A stretch of 33,092 nt of DNA from an uncultured Clostridia bacterium (GCA_947644325.1 CANRZD010000011.1:1-33092); one strand, 5' to 3'. Positions 15,809 through 23,842 are shown, numbered from the stretch's first letter. Program-made: numbers and translations. Notes: generated by a model from the sequence alone, not told the origin.

Positions 15809-15814
15809 ATTATA
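15809..15814 (-). promoter_or_regulatory. -10 box of the EndoQ-helicase gene
   Basis: A perfect TATAAT on the minus strand without a recognisable -35 box. Transcription would begin near 15802, leaving only about six untranslated bases before GTG 15796, so translation may be near-leaderless. Confidence 0.45.
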
Positions 15815-15867
15815 TCATAAATGGGCCAAAGCCGTCTATGCTAAAAGTGCAGAAAGGAGGATGCCCT

Positions 15868-16038
15868 ATGGAACCAAATACCACCTTGTCGCCCATGGCG
15901 GAGGCCCAGTACCTGGCTTTAGAATTTATGCGCCAGAAAAGCATTACAGACGACGCCCCGGCAGACATTGCCCGGGAGTATAGCCAGCTGCGCCAGCAGC
16001 TCTACGCCGCCCTCAGCGGGGCGGGCAGCGCCCAGTGA
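15868..16038 (+). CDS. Small protein of unknown function (56 aa)
   Basis: ATG 15868 has a perfect AGGAGG (15855-15860) 7 nt upstream, and a terminator closes the unit at 16050, so a translated gene is very likely. The product is 56 residues, begins MEPNTTLSP, and is mostly helical and acidic: MAEAQYLALEFMRQKSI and ADIAREYSQLRQQLYAAL look like two amphipathic helices. There is no signal peptide, membrane segment or cysteine. I do not recognise the family. It is transcribed alone between the helicase gene (divergent) and mscL. The two-helix layout could suit a small adaptor or DNA-associated protein, but nothing in the sequence proves that. Confidence 0.75.
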   Translation: MEPNTTLSPMAEAQYLALEFMRQKSITDDAPADIAREYSQLRQQLYAALSGAGSAQ

Positions 16039-16049
16039 CGTGTGGGAAA

Positions 16050-16080
16050 GCCCCGGGGGACCGGGGCCTTTTCTTTTCTG
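16050..16080 (+). terminator. Terminator after the 56-aa gene
   Basis: Stem GCCCCGG (16050-16056), loop GGGA, CCGGGGC (16061-16067), then CTTTTCTTTTCTG. Confidence 0.85.
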
Positions 16081-16154
16081 CCTCTTGCTTTTCTTCCCAT
16101 ATTGTGCGAAAATGGAGGAAAATCACGCGGAAAGCGTGCAAAGGAGGAGCTTTT

Positions 16155-16577
16155 ATGAAGCTTTTTAAGGAATTCAAGGAATTTATCTCAAAGGGCAGCG
16201 TGCTGGACATGGCTGTGGGCGTTATCATCGGCGGGGCCTTCACGGCCATCGTGAACTCTTTGGTAAACGACGTGTTCATGCCCCTTCTGGGCCTGCTCAC
16301 CGGAGGGATGAACTTTGCCGCCCTGTCCCTTCAGCTGGGGCCGAATGAAGAAGATGTATTAAAGTACGGGGCCTTTATCGCCGCCGTCATCAACTTCCTG
16401 CTCATTGCCCTGGTGCTCTTTTTCGTCATCAAGGCCATCAACCGCCTGCGGTCCTTCCACAAGGCCCAGGAGGAGGAAAAGGCCGCCCCCACCCCCCGGC
16501 TGTGCCCCTACTGCAAAAGCGAGATAGACCCCGCCGCCACCCGCTGCCCCCACTGCACCTCTCAGCTTGCGCCCTGA
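16155..16577 (+). CDS. mscL: MscL, large-conductance mechanosensitive channel, with zinc-ribbon tail
   Basis: A 140-residue channel that opens under membrane tension to release solutes during hypo-osmotic shock. The N-terminal amphipathic helix (MKLFKEFKEFISKG), TM1 with the pore motif LDMAVGVIIGGAFTAIVNSLVND, a short periplasmic-type loop and TM2 (FIAAVINFLLIALVLFFVIKAIN) are all present. After TM2 a charged linker leads to a C-terminal CPYC...CPHC zinc ribbon (about 119-136), an addition seen in some Firmicute MscL proteins and absent from the E. coli form. ATG 16155 has an AAGGAGG site. Its neighbours are potassium-uptake genes, which fits an osmotic-balance cluster. Confidence 0.96.
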   Translation: MKLFKEFKEFISKGSVLDMAVGVIIGGAFTAIVNSLVNDVFMPLLGLLTGGMNFAALSLQLGPNEEDVLKYGAFIAAVINFLLIALVLFFVIKAINRLRSFHKAQEEEKAAPTPRLCPYCKSEIDPAATRCPHCTSQLAP

Positions 16578-16602
16578 GCAGAAGAAAAAATGCGGGAACC
16601 TA

Positions 16603-16631
16603 TTGCGACTTTTTGTTCTTTGTGGTAGGAT
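16603..16631 (+). promoter_or_regulatory. Promoter of the trk operon, with a structured leader
   Basis: TTGCGA (16603-16608) and TAGGAT (16626-16631), spacer 17 bp. The leader of about 75 nt contains a hairpin GGCAG-GGG/CCC-CTGCC (16638-16660). I do not see the conserved elements of the c-di-AMP (ydaO) riboswitch, which controls some potassium genes. Confidence 0.5.
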
Positions 16632-16712
16632 AAACAGGGCAGGGGCCGTATCCCTCTGCCGGCTGGTCTGTGAAAGTGACTTTTCTTTTTAAAAAGGAAG
16701 ATGTTTTTTACC

Positions 16713-18077
16713 ATGAAAATCGTTATCGTGGGCGACGGCAAGGTGGGCTCGGCCCTGGCGGTGCAGCTCTCAAAGGAAGGCCACGACGTGGTCATTATCG
16801 ACAGCAACAAGATGGTCCTGCAGGAGTCGGAGCAGTCCTTGGACGTGAGCGTGGTCTATGGAAACGGCGCGGCCCTGAAGACCCAGAAGCAGGCAAACGT
16901 GGACACAAGCGACCTTCTCATCGCGGCCACCTCCGCCGATGAGATCAACCTCCTGTGCTGCATCCTGGCCAGGAAGCTGGGCTGCGCCCACACCATCGCC
17001 CGGGTGCGCAACCCCGATTATTTCGGGCAGCTTTTCCTTCTGCAGGAGGAATTCGGCCTCAATATGGCCGTAAACCCCGAGCGCGCCACCGCCAACGAAA
17101 TTTTCCGGCTGCTGCAGTTTCCCTCCTTCCTAAAGCGCGAGGCCTTTGCCAAGGGCCGGGTGGAGATCGTGGAGCTGGTGCTAAAGGGCGGAAGCCTCTT
17201 AAACGGCGCCCGGCTTCTGGACCTTTATAAGATCGTGAAGGTGAAGGTGCTGGTGTGCGCCGTCAAGCGCGGGGCCCAGGTGTTCATCCCCGACGGCAGC
17301 TTTACCCTGCAGGAGGGGGACCGGCTGTACGTGACCGCCTCCACCAGCGACCTGGCAAAGCTCATCCGCAGCCTGGGCATCTCCCAGAAAAAGGTGCGGG
17401 ACGTGCTCATCATCGGGGGCAGCCGCATTGCCTACTATCTGGCAGAGGACCTTGTGAAGGCCGGGGTGAACGTGAAGCTCATTGAGATCGACGAGGAGCG
17501 CTGTGTGGAGCTCTCTGAGCTTCTGCCCAAGGCCACCATCCTCCATGCCGACGGCTCGGACCGCTTCGTGCTGGATTCGGAGGGGCTGGCCCAGACCGAC
17601 GCGGTGGTGACCCTGACGGACTTTGACGAGCAGAACCTGATGATCTCCATGTACGCGAATTTCCTGGGCACCTATAAGGTCATCACGAAGATAAACCGCA
17701 CGGAATATAACGAAATTTTGAGCGAAAAGGGTATCGACTGCGTGGTGAGCCCCAAGGACCTGTGCTGCAGCGACATCACCCGCTATGTGCGGGAAATGGG
17801 CAACCGCAAGGGGGGCTCTGTGCTGGCCCTGCACCGGCTGGTGGAGGACCAGGTGGAGGCTTTGGAATTTACCGCCACCCGGCAGCTGCCCCACCTGGGC
17901 GAGCCCCTTTATCAGGTGGCCTTAAAGCCCGGGACGCTTATAGCCAGCATCACCCGCCGGGGCAAGGTCATCATCCCCAGCGGCGGCGACTGCATTGAGC
18001 CCCACGACAACGTGGTGGTCATCTCCCCTGCCGAGCGGGGGCTTTCCGATTTGAGCGATATTTTCGCAGACGACTGA
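16713..18077 (+). CDS. trkA: TrkA, NAD-binding regulatory subunit of the Trk potassium transporter
   Basis: A 454-residue peripheral membrane protein that gates TrkH. It has the duplicated RCK layout: a first Rossmann fold (MKIVIVGDGKVGSALAVQL, GxGxxG), a TrkA_C domain (about 140-220, FIPDGSFTLQEGDRLYVTA), a second Rossmann-like fold (VLIIGGSRIAYYLAEDL) and a second TrkA_C domain (about 370-454, ending DNVVVISP). NAD(H) and ATP binding to such subunits controls channel opening. Two in-frame ATGs exist; 16713 gives the family start MKIVIVG, although 16701 sits closer to the AAGGAAG site. It is followed 25 nt later by a small gene and then trkH, so one operon is likely. Confidence 0.95.
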   Translation: MKIVIVGDGKVGSALAVQLSKEGHDVVIIDSNKMVLQESEQSLDVSVVYGNGAALKTQKQANVDTSDLLIAATSADEINLLCCILARKLGCAHTIARVRNPDYFGQLFLLQEEFGLNMAVNPERATANEIFRLLQFPSFLKREAFAKGRVEIVELVLKGGSLLNGARLLDLYKIVKVKVLVCAVKRGAQVFIPDGSFTLQEGDRLYVTASTSDLAKLIRSLGISQKKVRDVLIIGGSRIAYYLAEDLVKAGVNVKLIEIDEERCVELSELLPKATILHADGSDRFVLDSEGLAQTDAVVTLTDFDEQNLMISMYANFLGTYKVITKINRTEYNEILSEKGIDCVVSPKDLCCSDITRYVREMGNRKGGSVLALHRLVEDQVEALEFTATRQLPHLGEPLYQVALKPGTLIASITRRGKVIIPSGGDCIEPHDNVVVISPAERGLSDLSDIFADD

Positions 18078-18102
18078 ACGCCCGAAAGGAGGCCCGAAGG
18101 CC

Positions 18103-18423
18103 ATGGTGGAAAACCCCAATCACATCGACATACTGGGCGCCCGCAAGGACGGGGGCGCCGACTTGGTCATGGTCTCCCCGGACCCCCTGGACGAATCCCC
18201 GGAAGGCCAGACCCTGCTTTTGGACAAAGTGGAGACCTACCTTAAATATATCCATACTCCCGATTTCCGCCGCCAGTGCCCCGGGGCCACGCCCCAGAAT
18301 ACCCATGTGGTGCTCCTTGTGCGGGAAAAGCCCTCGCCCCTGATGGAGCAGCTGCTGGAAAGGGTATCGGTGTGGGTGGCGGACAACCACGCCACCTTCT
18401 TTGTGCGGATTGAGCGGGAGTAA
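18103..18423 (+). CDS. DUF6572-like protein inside the trk operon
   Basis: A 106-residue soluble protein starting MVENPNHIDILGA, with a central LLLDKVETYLKYIHT helix and a C-terminal VSVWVADNHATFFVRIERE. The pattern (short start on a Asn-Pro/Ile-Asp motif, a 'LQEKL-YL-FI'-type helix) resembles DUF6572 proteins, which have no known function; this assignment is from memory of the family. A strong AGGAGG (18087-18092) precedes ATG 18103. It lies between trkA and trkH, 25 and 47 nt from them, on one strand, so it is expected to be co-expressed with the potassium transporter. A link to Trk regulation is inference from position only. Confidence 0.72.
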   Translation: MVENPNHIDILGARKDGGADLVMVSPDPLDESPEGQTLLLDKVETYLKYIHTPDFRRQCPGATPQNTHVVLLVREKPSPLMEQLLERVSVWVADNHATFFVRIERE

Positions 18424-18470
18424 TTTTTATCGGATGATCCTGGGAGAAAGAAAGGAGCGGCCCGGCTGCC

Positions 18471-19922
18471 ATGAACCATAGAATGATCCTGCGCCTGATC
18501 TGCTATATCCTGCGGGTAGAGGCTGTAAGCCTTCTGCCCTCCATCGGCATCTCCTGGTATAAGGGGGAGACGGGCGCTTTGTTTGGGCTCATCATCACCA
18601 CCGTGCTGGCGGCGGCGTTGAGCCTCTCTACCTATCTTTTCCCTCCCAAGGGCCGGGAGATCGGCGCCCGGGAGGGCTTTCTCAGCGTGGGGCTCTGCTG
18701 GATAGCCGTGTCGGCCCTGGGGGCCCTGCCCTTTACCCTCAGCGGGGCCATCCCCCATTTTATCGACGCCTTTTTCGAGACCATCTCGGGCTTCACCACT
18801 ACCGGGGCCAGCATCCTCACGGACGTGGAGGCCATGCCCATGGGCCTTTTGTACTGGCGGAGCTTCACCCACTGGCTGGGGGGCATGGGGGTGCTGGTGT
18901 TCCTGCTGGCGGTGATGCCTATGGGCAAGGGCAAGAACTCCCTTCTCTACGTGATGCGGGCCGAGAGCCCCGGCCCCCAGGTGGACAAGCTGGTGCCGAA
19001 GCTGCAAAACAGCGCCAAGATTTTATACGCCATCTATATCGCCCTCACCCTCATTCAAGTGGCGCTGCTGCTTTTGGGGGGCATGCCCTTTTTTGACAGC
19101 CTCACCACGGCCTTCGGTACGGCGGGCACCGGCGGCTTTGGCATAAAGGGCGACAGCCTGGCTGGGTACAGCCATTACTTGCAGACGGTGTGTACGGTGT
19201 TCATGGCCCTGTTTGGGGTCAATTTCAGCGTTTTCTACCTGCTGCTCCTGCGGCAGTTCTCCCGGGTGCTTCATAACCAGGAGCTGTGGACCTACCTGGG
19301 CGTCATGCTGGGCTCTATAGCCCTTATCACCTGGGACATCCTCCCCCATTTCAGCGGCAATATCGGGGAATCTCTGCACCACGCCGCCTTTACGGTGTCT
19401 TCTATCATGACCACCACGGGCTTTGCCACGGTGGACTTCAACCTCTGGCCCAGCCTCTCGAAAACAGTGCTGGTGGCGCTCATGGTGCTGGGGGCCTGCG
19501 CGGGCTCTACGGGGGGCGGCATAAAGGTGGCAAGGCTTGTGCTTCTCACCAAGGCGGGCCACCGGGGCATCAAGCGCATGCTGCGGCCCCGGTCCATCGC
19601 CCAGGTGCATGTGGACGGCCAGCTTGTGAGCGAGGACATGATACAGAACGCCTACAGCTACCTTTCCACCTACTGCGCCATTATCCTTGCGTCCATGCTG
19701 CTGATCTCCATCGATAACTTCTCTCTGGAGACCAACATAACGGCGGTGCTTGCGTGCCTTAACAACATCGGCCCGGGCCTGGACATGGTGGGCCCCACGG
19801 GGAATTTCTCCCAGTTTTCGTGGTTCAGCAAGCTGGTGCTCTCCTTCGACATGCTGGTGGGCAGGCTGGAGATCTTCCCCATGCTCATCCTGTTCGTGCC
19901 CTCTGCCTGGCGGAAGAGCTGA
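18471..19922 (+). CDS. trkH: TrkH, potassium-translocating membrane subunit
   Basis: A 483-residue membrane protein of the Trk/Ktr/HKT superfamily, built from four M1-P-M2 repeats. The selectivity-filter-like loops are visible in three or four places: ETISGFTTTGAS (about residues 103-114), FGTAGTGGFGI, SSIMTTTGFATVDF and LNNIGPGLDMVGP. The glycine in each is the expected K+ ligand. TrkH conducts potassium inward when gated by TrkA. Length is typical. ATG 18471 is preceded by AAAGGAG. It ends with a strong terminator at 19942, closing the trkA-DUF6572-trkH operon. Confidence 0.96.
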   Translation: MNHRMILRLICYILRVEAVSLLPSIGISWYKGETGALFGLIITTVLAAALSLSTYLFPPKGREIGAREGFLSVGLCWIAVSALGALPFTLSGAIPHFIDAFFETISGFTTTGASILTDVEAMPMGLLYWRSFTHWLGGMGVLVFLLAVMPMGKGKNSLLYVMRAESPGPQVDKLVPKLQNSAKILYAIYIALTLIQVALLLLGGMPFFDSLTTAFGTAGTGGFGIKGDSLAGYSHYLQTVCTVFMALFGVNFSVFYLLLLRQFSRVLHNQELWTYLGVMLGSIALITWDILPHFSGNIGESLHHAAFTVSSIMTTTGFATVDFNLWPSLSKTVLVALMVLGACAGSTGGGIKVARLVLLTKAGHRGIKRMLRPRSIAQVHVDGQLVSEDMIQNAYSYLSTYCAIILASMLLISIDNFSLETNITAVLACLNNIGPGLDMVGPTGNFSQFSWFSKLVLSFDMLVGRLEIFPMLILFVPSAWRKS

Positions 19923-19941
19923 AACTGAATATCCCCTTCGC

Positions 19942-19976
19942 GGCTGGCCGAAAACGGCCGGCCTTTTCTGTTTTTT
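19942..19976 (+). terminator. Terminator of the trk operon
   Basis: Nine-base-pair stem GGCTGGCCG (19942-19950), loop AAAA, CGGCCGGCC (19955-19963), then TTTTCTGTTTTTT. Its T-tract runs into the -35 box of the feoA promoter. Confidence 0.93.
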
Positions 19977-20003
19977 CACAAGTTTTCCCCGCCGGAATAT
20001 AGT
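19975..20003 (+). promoter_or_regulatory. Sigma-A promoter of feoAB
   Basis: TTCACA (19975-19980) and TATAGT (19998-20003) with a 17-bp spacer. It starts within the T-run of the trkH terminator. I do not see a convincing Fur or DtxR palindrome over it. Confidence 0.75.
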
Positions 20004-20064
20004 AAGGGTGAGAAAGATTTACCCCTTTCCTAAAAAGAAAACTGATTCGGGAGTGCGTTTAGAT

Positions 20065-20304
20065 ATGAATTCAGATAACCTTACCCGCCTGCGGCCGGGG
20101 CAGTCGGCGGCGGTGCGGGGCCTGACGGCCCAGGGGCCCATGCGCCGGCGCCTGCAGGACATCGGCCTGGTAAAGGGCACTGTGGTACAGTGCCTGGGGG
20201 CAAGCCCCCTGGGCGACCCTTCCGCTTATTTGATACGGGGGGCGGTCATCGCCCTGCGGGACCGAGACGCCGCCGGCGTACTGCTGGAGCGCCCGGCCGT
20301 GTAA
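20065..20304 (+). CDS. feoA: FeoA, small SH3-like partner of FeoB
   Basis: A 79-residue cytoplasmic protein with the FeoA beta-barrel pattern: an opening LRPGQSAAVRGL, the conserved MRRRLQDIGLVKGTVVQCLGASPLGDP, then YLIRGAVIALRDRDA. It helps the ferrous-iron transporter FeoB, which follows 21 nt later. ATG 20065 is chosen because it begins the SH3-like fold; a GGGAG site lies about 11 nt upstream, which is a little far. It is transcribed from its own promoter, not with trkH. Confidence 0.93.
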   Translation: MNSDNLTRLRPGQSAAVRGLTAQGPMRRRLQDIGLVKGTVVQCLGASPLGDPSAYLIRGAVIALRDRDAAGVLLERPAV

Positions 20305-20325
20305 ACCAAAAAGGAGGTGGGACAT

Positions 20326-22251
20326 ATGGGGCTTTCCAAGGATTCTACCGGGGCCAGGGCCGTCGGGGGCCAGCTTGTCATAGAGAAAAAGAACCCCGGC
20401 GACCTGGTGCTGGCCCTGGCGGGCAACCCCAACGTGGGGAAAAGCACGGTGTTCAACGCTCTGACGAAAATGCACCAGCACACCGGCAACTGGCCCGGCA
20501 AGACCGTCACCAACGCCCAGGGCCGCTGCGTCCATAAGGGCCAGGGCTATGTGCTGGTAGACCTGCCCGGGTGCTACTCGCTGCTGGCCCACTCGGCCGA
20601 GGAGGAAGTGGCCCGGGAGTTCCTGTGCTCCGGCCGGGCGGACGCCACCATCGTGGTGTGCGACGCCACCTGCCTGGAGCGCAACCTGAACCTGGTGCTG
20701 CAGATCTTAGAGATCACCCCCAAAGTGGTGGTGTGCGTGAACCTTCTGGACGAAGCCCGGCGCAAGCAGGTGGAGGTGGACCTTCCTAAGCTCTCTGAGC
20801 TGCTGGGGGTGCCCGTGGTGGGCGCCGCGGCCCGGGGCGGCGAGGGCCTCTCCGAGCTCATGGAAAAGGCCGGGGAGCAGGCCCGGGCCCATACCGCCCG
20901 GCCCCCCCTGCCCTGCCCGGGGCCTGAGAGCGAAGACGAGGCTGCCGCCCGCACCGTCTACCGGGCGGAGGAGATCGCCCGGCAGGTGGTCAAGAGGGGC
21001 CAGAACGGCTACAGCAACCGGGACCGGGCCTGGGACCGCATCCTGACCGGGAAGCTCACCGGGTTCCCCATTATGCTGCTGCTTCTGCTGGGCATCTTCT
21101 GGCTGACCATCACCGGGGCCAACTACCCCTCTGCGCTTCTGAGCACCGCCCTTTTCTCCCTGGGCGACCGGCTGCGGGAACTCCTCACATGGTTGGGCTC
21201 AGCCCCGTGGCTTACGGGCCTTCTTATAGACGGCGTGTACCGCACCCTTTCTTGGGTGGTCTCGGTGATGCTGCCGCCCATGGCCATCTTCTTCCCCCTT
21301 TTCACCCTTTTGGAGGACCTGGGGTACCTGCCCCGCGTCGCCTTCAACCTGGATAAGTGCTTCCAATGCTGCGGGGCCTGCGGCAAGCAGTCTTTGACCA
21401 CGGCCATGGGCTTTGGCTGCAACGCCGCCGGGGTGGTGGGCTGCCGCATCATCGATTCCCCCCGGGAACGGCTCATCGCCATGCTGACAAACAGCTTTGT
21501 GCCCTGCAACGGCCGCCTGCCCATGCTTATCACCCTCATCACCCTGTTTTTCGCCGGGGCGGCGGGGGGCTTCGGGGGCTCGCTGCTTTCGGCCCTGATG
21601 CTCTTAGGGGTGATCCTTCTGGGCGTGGGCATGACCCTGCTCATCTCGAAGTTCCTCTCCGCCACCTTACTCAAGGGCGTCCCCTCCTCCTTCACCCTGG
21701 AGCTGCCCCCCTACCGTCGGCCCCAGGTGGGCAAGGTCATCGTGCGCTCGGTCTTTGACCGCACCCTGTTCGTGCTGGGGAGGGCGGCGGCGGTGGCGGC
21801 CCCGGCGGGACTCGTCATCTGGCTGCTGGCCAACATCACCGTAGGCGGCTCCACCCTGCTCTCCCTCTGCGCTGGGTTCTTAGACCCCTTCGCACGGCTT
21901 TTCGGCCTGGACGGGGTGATCCTTCTGGCCTTCATTCTGGGCCTGCCCGCCAACGAGATCGTCATCCCCCTGATCGTCATGGCCTACACCAGCGGCGGGG
22001 CCCTTACAGAGCTCACAGACTTAACGGCCCTGCGCGCCCTGCTGGTGGATAACGGCTGGACCTGGCTGACGGCCCTGTGCACCCTGCTTTTCGGGCTCAT
22101 GCACTGGCCCTGCTCTACCACCTGCATGACCATCAAGAAAGAGAGCGGCAGCCTCAAGTGGACCGCCATAGCCTTCCTGCTGCCCACGGTGTGCGGGCTT
22201 GCCCTGTGCTTTCTAGTGGCCAGCGCCGCAAGGCTTCTGGGGGCCGTGTAA
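20326..22251 (+). CDS. feoB: FeoB, ferrous iron transporter with N-terminal G domain
   Basis: A 641-residue membrane protein that imports Fe2+. The N-terminal G domain has G1 GNPNVGKST (33-41), the switch region GNWPGKTV (54-61), G3 DLPG (79-82) and G4 NLLD (139-142), followed by a helical linker. From about residue 245 there are the two Gate motifs and the FeoB core: LEDLGYLPRVAF, a cysteine-containing CFQCCGACGKQSLTTAMGFGCN, FVPCNGRLPM and GLPANEIVIPL. It is shorter than the 773-residue E. coli form, as is normal for clostridial FeoB. ATG 20326 follows AGGAGG by 8 nt. No separate FeoC was seen. It shares the operon with feoA. Confidence 0.97.
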   Translation: MGLSKDSTGARAVGGQLVIEKKNPGDLVLALAGNPNVGKSTVFNALTKMHQHTGNWPGKTVTNAQGRCVHKGQGYVLVDLPGCYSLLAHSAEEEVAREFLCSGRADATIVVCDATCLERNLNLVLQILEITPKVVVCVNLLDEARRKQVEVDLPKLSELLGVPVVGAAARGGEGLSELMEKAGEQARAHTARPPLPCPGPESEDEAAARTVYRAEEIARQVVKRGQNGYSNRDRAWDRILTGKLTGFPIMLLLLLGIFWLTITGANYPSALLSTALFSLGDRLRELLTWLGSAPWLTGLLIDGVYRTLSWVVSVMLPPMAIFFPLFTLLEDLGYLPRVAFNLDKCFQCCGACGKQSLTTAMGFGCNAAGVVGCRIIDSPRERLIAMLTNSFVPCNGRLPMLITLITLFFAGAAGGFGGSLLSALMLLGVILLGVGMTLLISKFLSATLLKGVPSSFTLELPPYRRPQVGKVIVRSVFDRTLFVLGRAAAVAAPAGLVIWLLANITVGGSTLLSLCAGFLDPFARLFGLDGVILLAFILGLPANEIVIPLIVMAYTSGGALTELTDLTALRALLVDNGWTWLTALCTLLFGLMHWPCSTTCMTIKKESGSLKWTAIAFLLPTVCGLALCFLVASAARLLGAV

Positions 22252-22261
22252 AAAACAAAAG

Positions 22262-22297
22262 AAAACCACCCGGGACATCTGCCTGCGGTGGTTTTTT
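22262..22297. terminator. Bidirectional terminator between feoB and xerD
   Basis: Stem AAAACCACC (22262-22270) with GGTGGTTTT (22287-22295), T-run on the plus strand and a complementary A-rich flank that supplies a T-run on the minus strand. It lies 12 nt from the xerD stop. Confidence 0.85.
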
Positions 22298-22308
22298 GTC
22301 TCTGTTTA

Positions 22309-23205
22309 TCAGCCCAATCTCAGCTTTGCCTTGGGGTGGCAGTCGTGATAGACCTGGTTCACGTGGCTGTCCAGCAGCTGCACGTACACCTGGGTGGAGG
22401 AAATGTCCGCGTGGCCCATCATGGTCTGTATGTCCTTTACCGAGGCGCCGTTTTCCAGCAGGTGCAGGGCAAAGGAGTGCCGGATGGTGTGGGGGGTGAT
22501 CTCCTTGGTGATGCCCGCCGCCACCGCGTAGCCCTTTACGATCTTCCAGAAGCCCTGGCGGGTGAGCCTGCCGCCGTTTAGGTTCACGAACAGCGCGTCG
22601 CCGCTGTCGGGCCCGGCGATAAGGCCCCGCATGCGGTAGATGTAATCGGACACCGCCACCACCGCCGAAGGGTAGACGGGGATGGACCGCACCCCCTTGT
22701 GCCCCCGGCAGTACAGCACCCCAGAGCGCAGGTTGATGTCCTGTATGTTGAGGTTGATGAGCTCTGAGGCCCGGATGCCCGTGGCGTACAGAAGCTCCAG
22801 CATGGCCTTGTCCCGGCAGCCCTTGGGCTCGGTGATGTCCGGCTGGCCCAGCAGCAGCTCGATCTCCTCCCCCAAAAGCACCTGGGGCAGCTTCTTCTCC
22901 GCCTTCTCCAGCTTGATGGCCTTGGCCGGGTTCTGGTCGCAGAGCCCCTGCACGATGAGGCACTTGTAAAAGCACCGCACCGAGGCCAGGTTCCGGGAGA
23001 TGGTGGTGGCCGAGCGCTTTAAGTCCGCCAGATGCTGCACATAGGCCTGTATGTCCCGCTCGTCCGCCTCCAGGGGCGTGATGTCAAGCCCCGAAAGGAA
23101 ATCCAGGAAGGACTGCACGTCCCGCAGGTAGGATTCGCGGGTATTCTGGGAATTGGCCTTTTGCTCCGTGAGATACCGCCGGAACAGGGAAATGAAATCG
23201 TACAT
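22309..23205 (-). CDS. xerD: XerD-type tyrosine recombinase
   Basis: A 298-residue site-specific recombinase. The N-terminal SAM-like core-binding domain spans about 1-95, the catalytic domain 105-290. All catalytic residues are visible: Arg145 (TGIRASEL), Lys170 (RGHKG), His239 and Arg242 (HTIRHSF), His265 (GHADI) and the nucleophile Tyr274 (TQVYVQL). Its length and start fit XerD, which with XerC resolves chromosome dimers at dif before division. It directly follows spoIIM, as in Bacillus where ripX/xerD lies near spoIIM. No att site or phage gene is nearby, so a phage integrase is unlikely. ATG 23205 has an AGAAGGTG site. Confidence 0.92.
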   Translation of the reverse strand: MYDFISLFRRYLTEQKANSQNTRESYLRDVQSFLDFLSGLDITPLEADERDIQAYVQHLADLKRSATTISRNLASVRCFYKCLIVQGLCDQNPAKAIKLEKAEKKLPQVLLGEEIELLLGQPDITEPKGCRDKAMLELLYATGIRASELINLNIQDINLRSGVLYCRGHKGVRSIPVYPSAVVAVSDYIYRMRGLIAGPDSGDALFVNLNGGRLTRQGFWKIVKGYAVAAGITKEITPHTIRHSFALHLLENGASVKDIQTMMGHADISSTQVYVQLLDSHVNQVYHDCHPKAKLRLG

Positions 23206-23221
23206 GTCTGAGCACCTTCTT

Positions 23222-23842
23222 TTACATGAAAATACGGCCATACAAAACAGCAAGCAGGCCGCCAGCCAGCGCGGTCATGACAGCGGGGGGCAGAAACAGC
23301 AGGAAGTCCGTGAAGTACCGGCGAAAGTCGAGGCTCTCCTCCCCCGGAGCCGCCCCGGCCCGTGCCAGCCGCCTGGAAAAAATCAAAGTGCGGGTGGCAA
23401 AGAGCAAAAGCAGCAGCGACGCCCCCGCCGAAGCCGGCGTGTAGACGCAGGCCGCCCTTAAAAGCCCCGAGAGCCCGTCCGCCGTCAGAAAGGAGAGGGC
23501 CCCCAGGCCTACGGTAACGCCCTTCAAGAAGATAAACGCGGGCACCGCCGCCACTCCGAAAGCCGTCATCCCCAAAAGGAACAGGAGGATTAGGCAGGCG
23601 AGCATATTGAACAGCAGGGTGGAGAAGCAGGGGAAGAACCCGGCCTCTGGCCGCGGGATGCCGGAAAAGAACAGGGGGAGCACCTCCCCGGCGGGGAAAA
23701 GGTCAAAACGGACCCCGCAGAAGGCCCCCGCAGCCGCGCCGCCCAAAAGGAGCGCCAGCAGCGGGCCGAACACCCGCCCCACGGAAAAGCGCCGGAGGAA
23801 GGGGATGTCCCCGAAAAAGGCCTGGGATTCTTTCGTTTTCAT
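23222..23842 (-). CDS. spoIIM: SpoIIM, stage II sporulation protein M
   Basis: A 206-residue membrane protein with about five hydrophobic segments (for example RVFGPLLALLLGGAAAGAF, LLFNMLACLILLFLLGMTAF, VPAFIFLKGVTVGLGALSFL). With SpoIID and SpoIIP it forms the DMP complex that remodels septal peptidoglycan during engulfment of the forespore; SpoIIM is the anchor. The N-terminal part MKTKESQAFFGD and length are normal. ATG 23842 follows an AAAGGACGG site; the frame opens much earlier but homology begins here. It is 16 nt from xerD. In Bacillus it is a sigma-E gene; here TATAAT-like and CATATGCAT-like elements lie upstream, but no clear sigma-E promoter can be called. Confidence 0.88.
   Translation of the reverse strand: MKTKESQAFFGDIPFLRRFSVGRVFGPLLALLLGGAAAGAFCGVRFDLFPAGEVLPLFFSGIPRPEAGFFPCFSTLLFNMLACLILLFLLGMTAFGVAAVPAFIFLKGVTVGLGALSFLTADGLSGLLRAACVYTPASAGASLLLLLFATRTLIFSRRLARAGAAPGEESLDFRRYFTDFLLFLPPAVMTALAGGLLAVLYGRIFM

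Noticed and set aside
16638-16660. Hairpin in the trkA leader, considered as a c-di-AMP (ydaO) riboswitch.
   Set aside because: The leader is under 80 nt and lacks the riboswitch's conserved core, which is much larger.
22309-23205. Tyrosine recombinase considered as a prophage or genomic-island integrase.
   Set aside because: Sequence and length fit XerD, it sits beside spoIIM as in Bacillus, and there is no adjacent tRNA, att repeat or phage gene.
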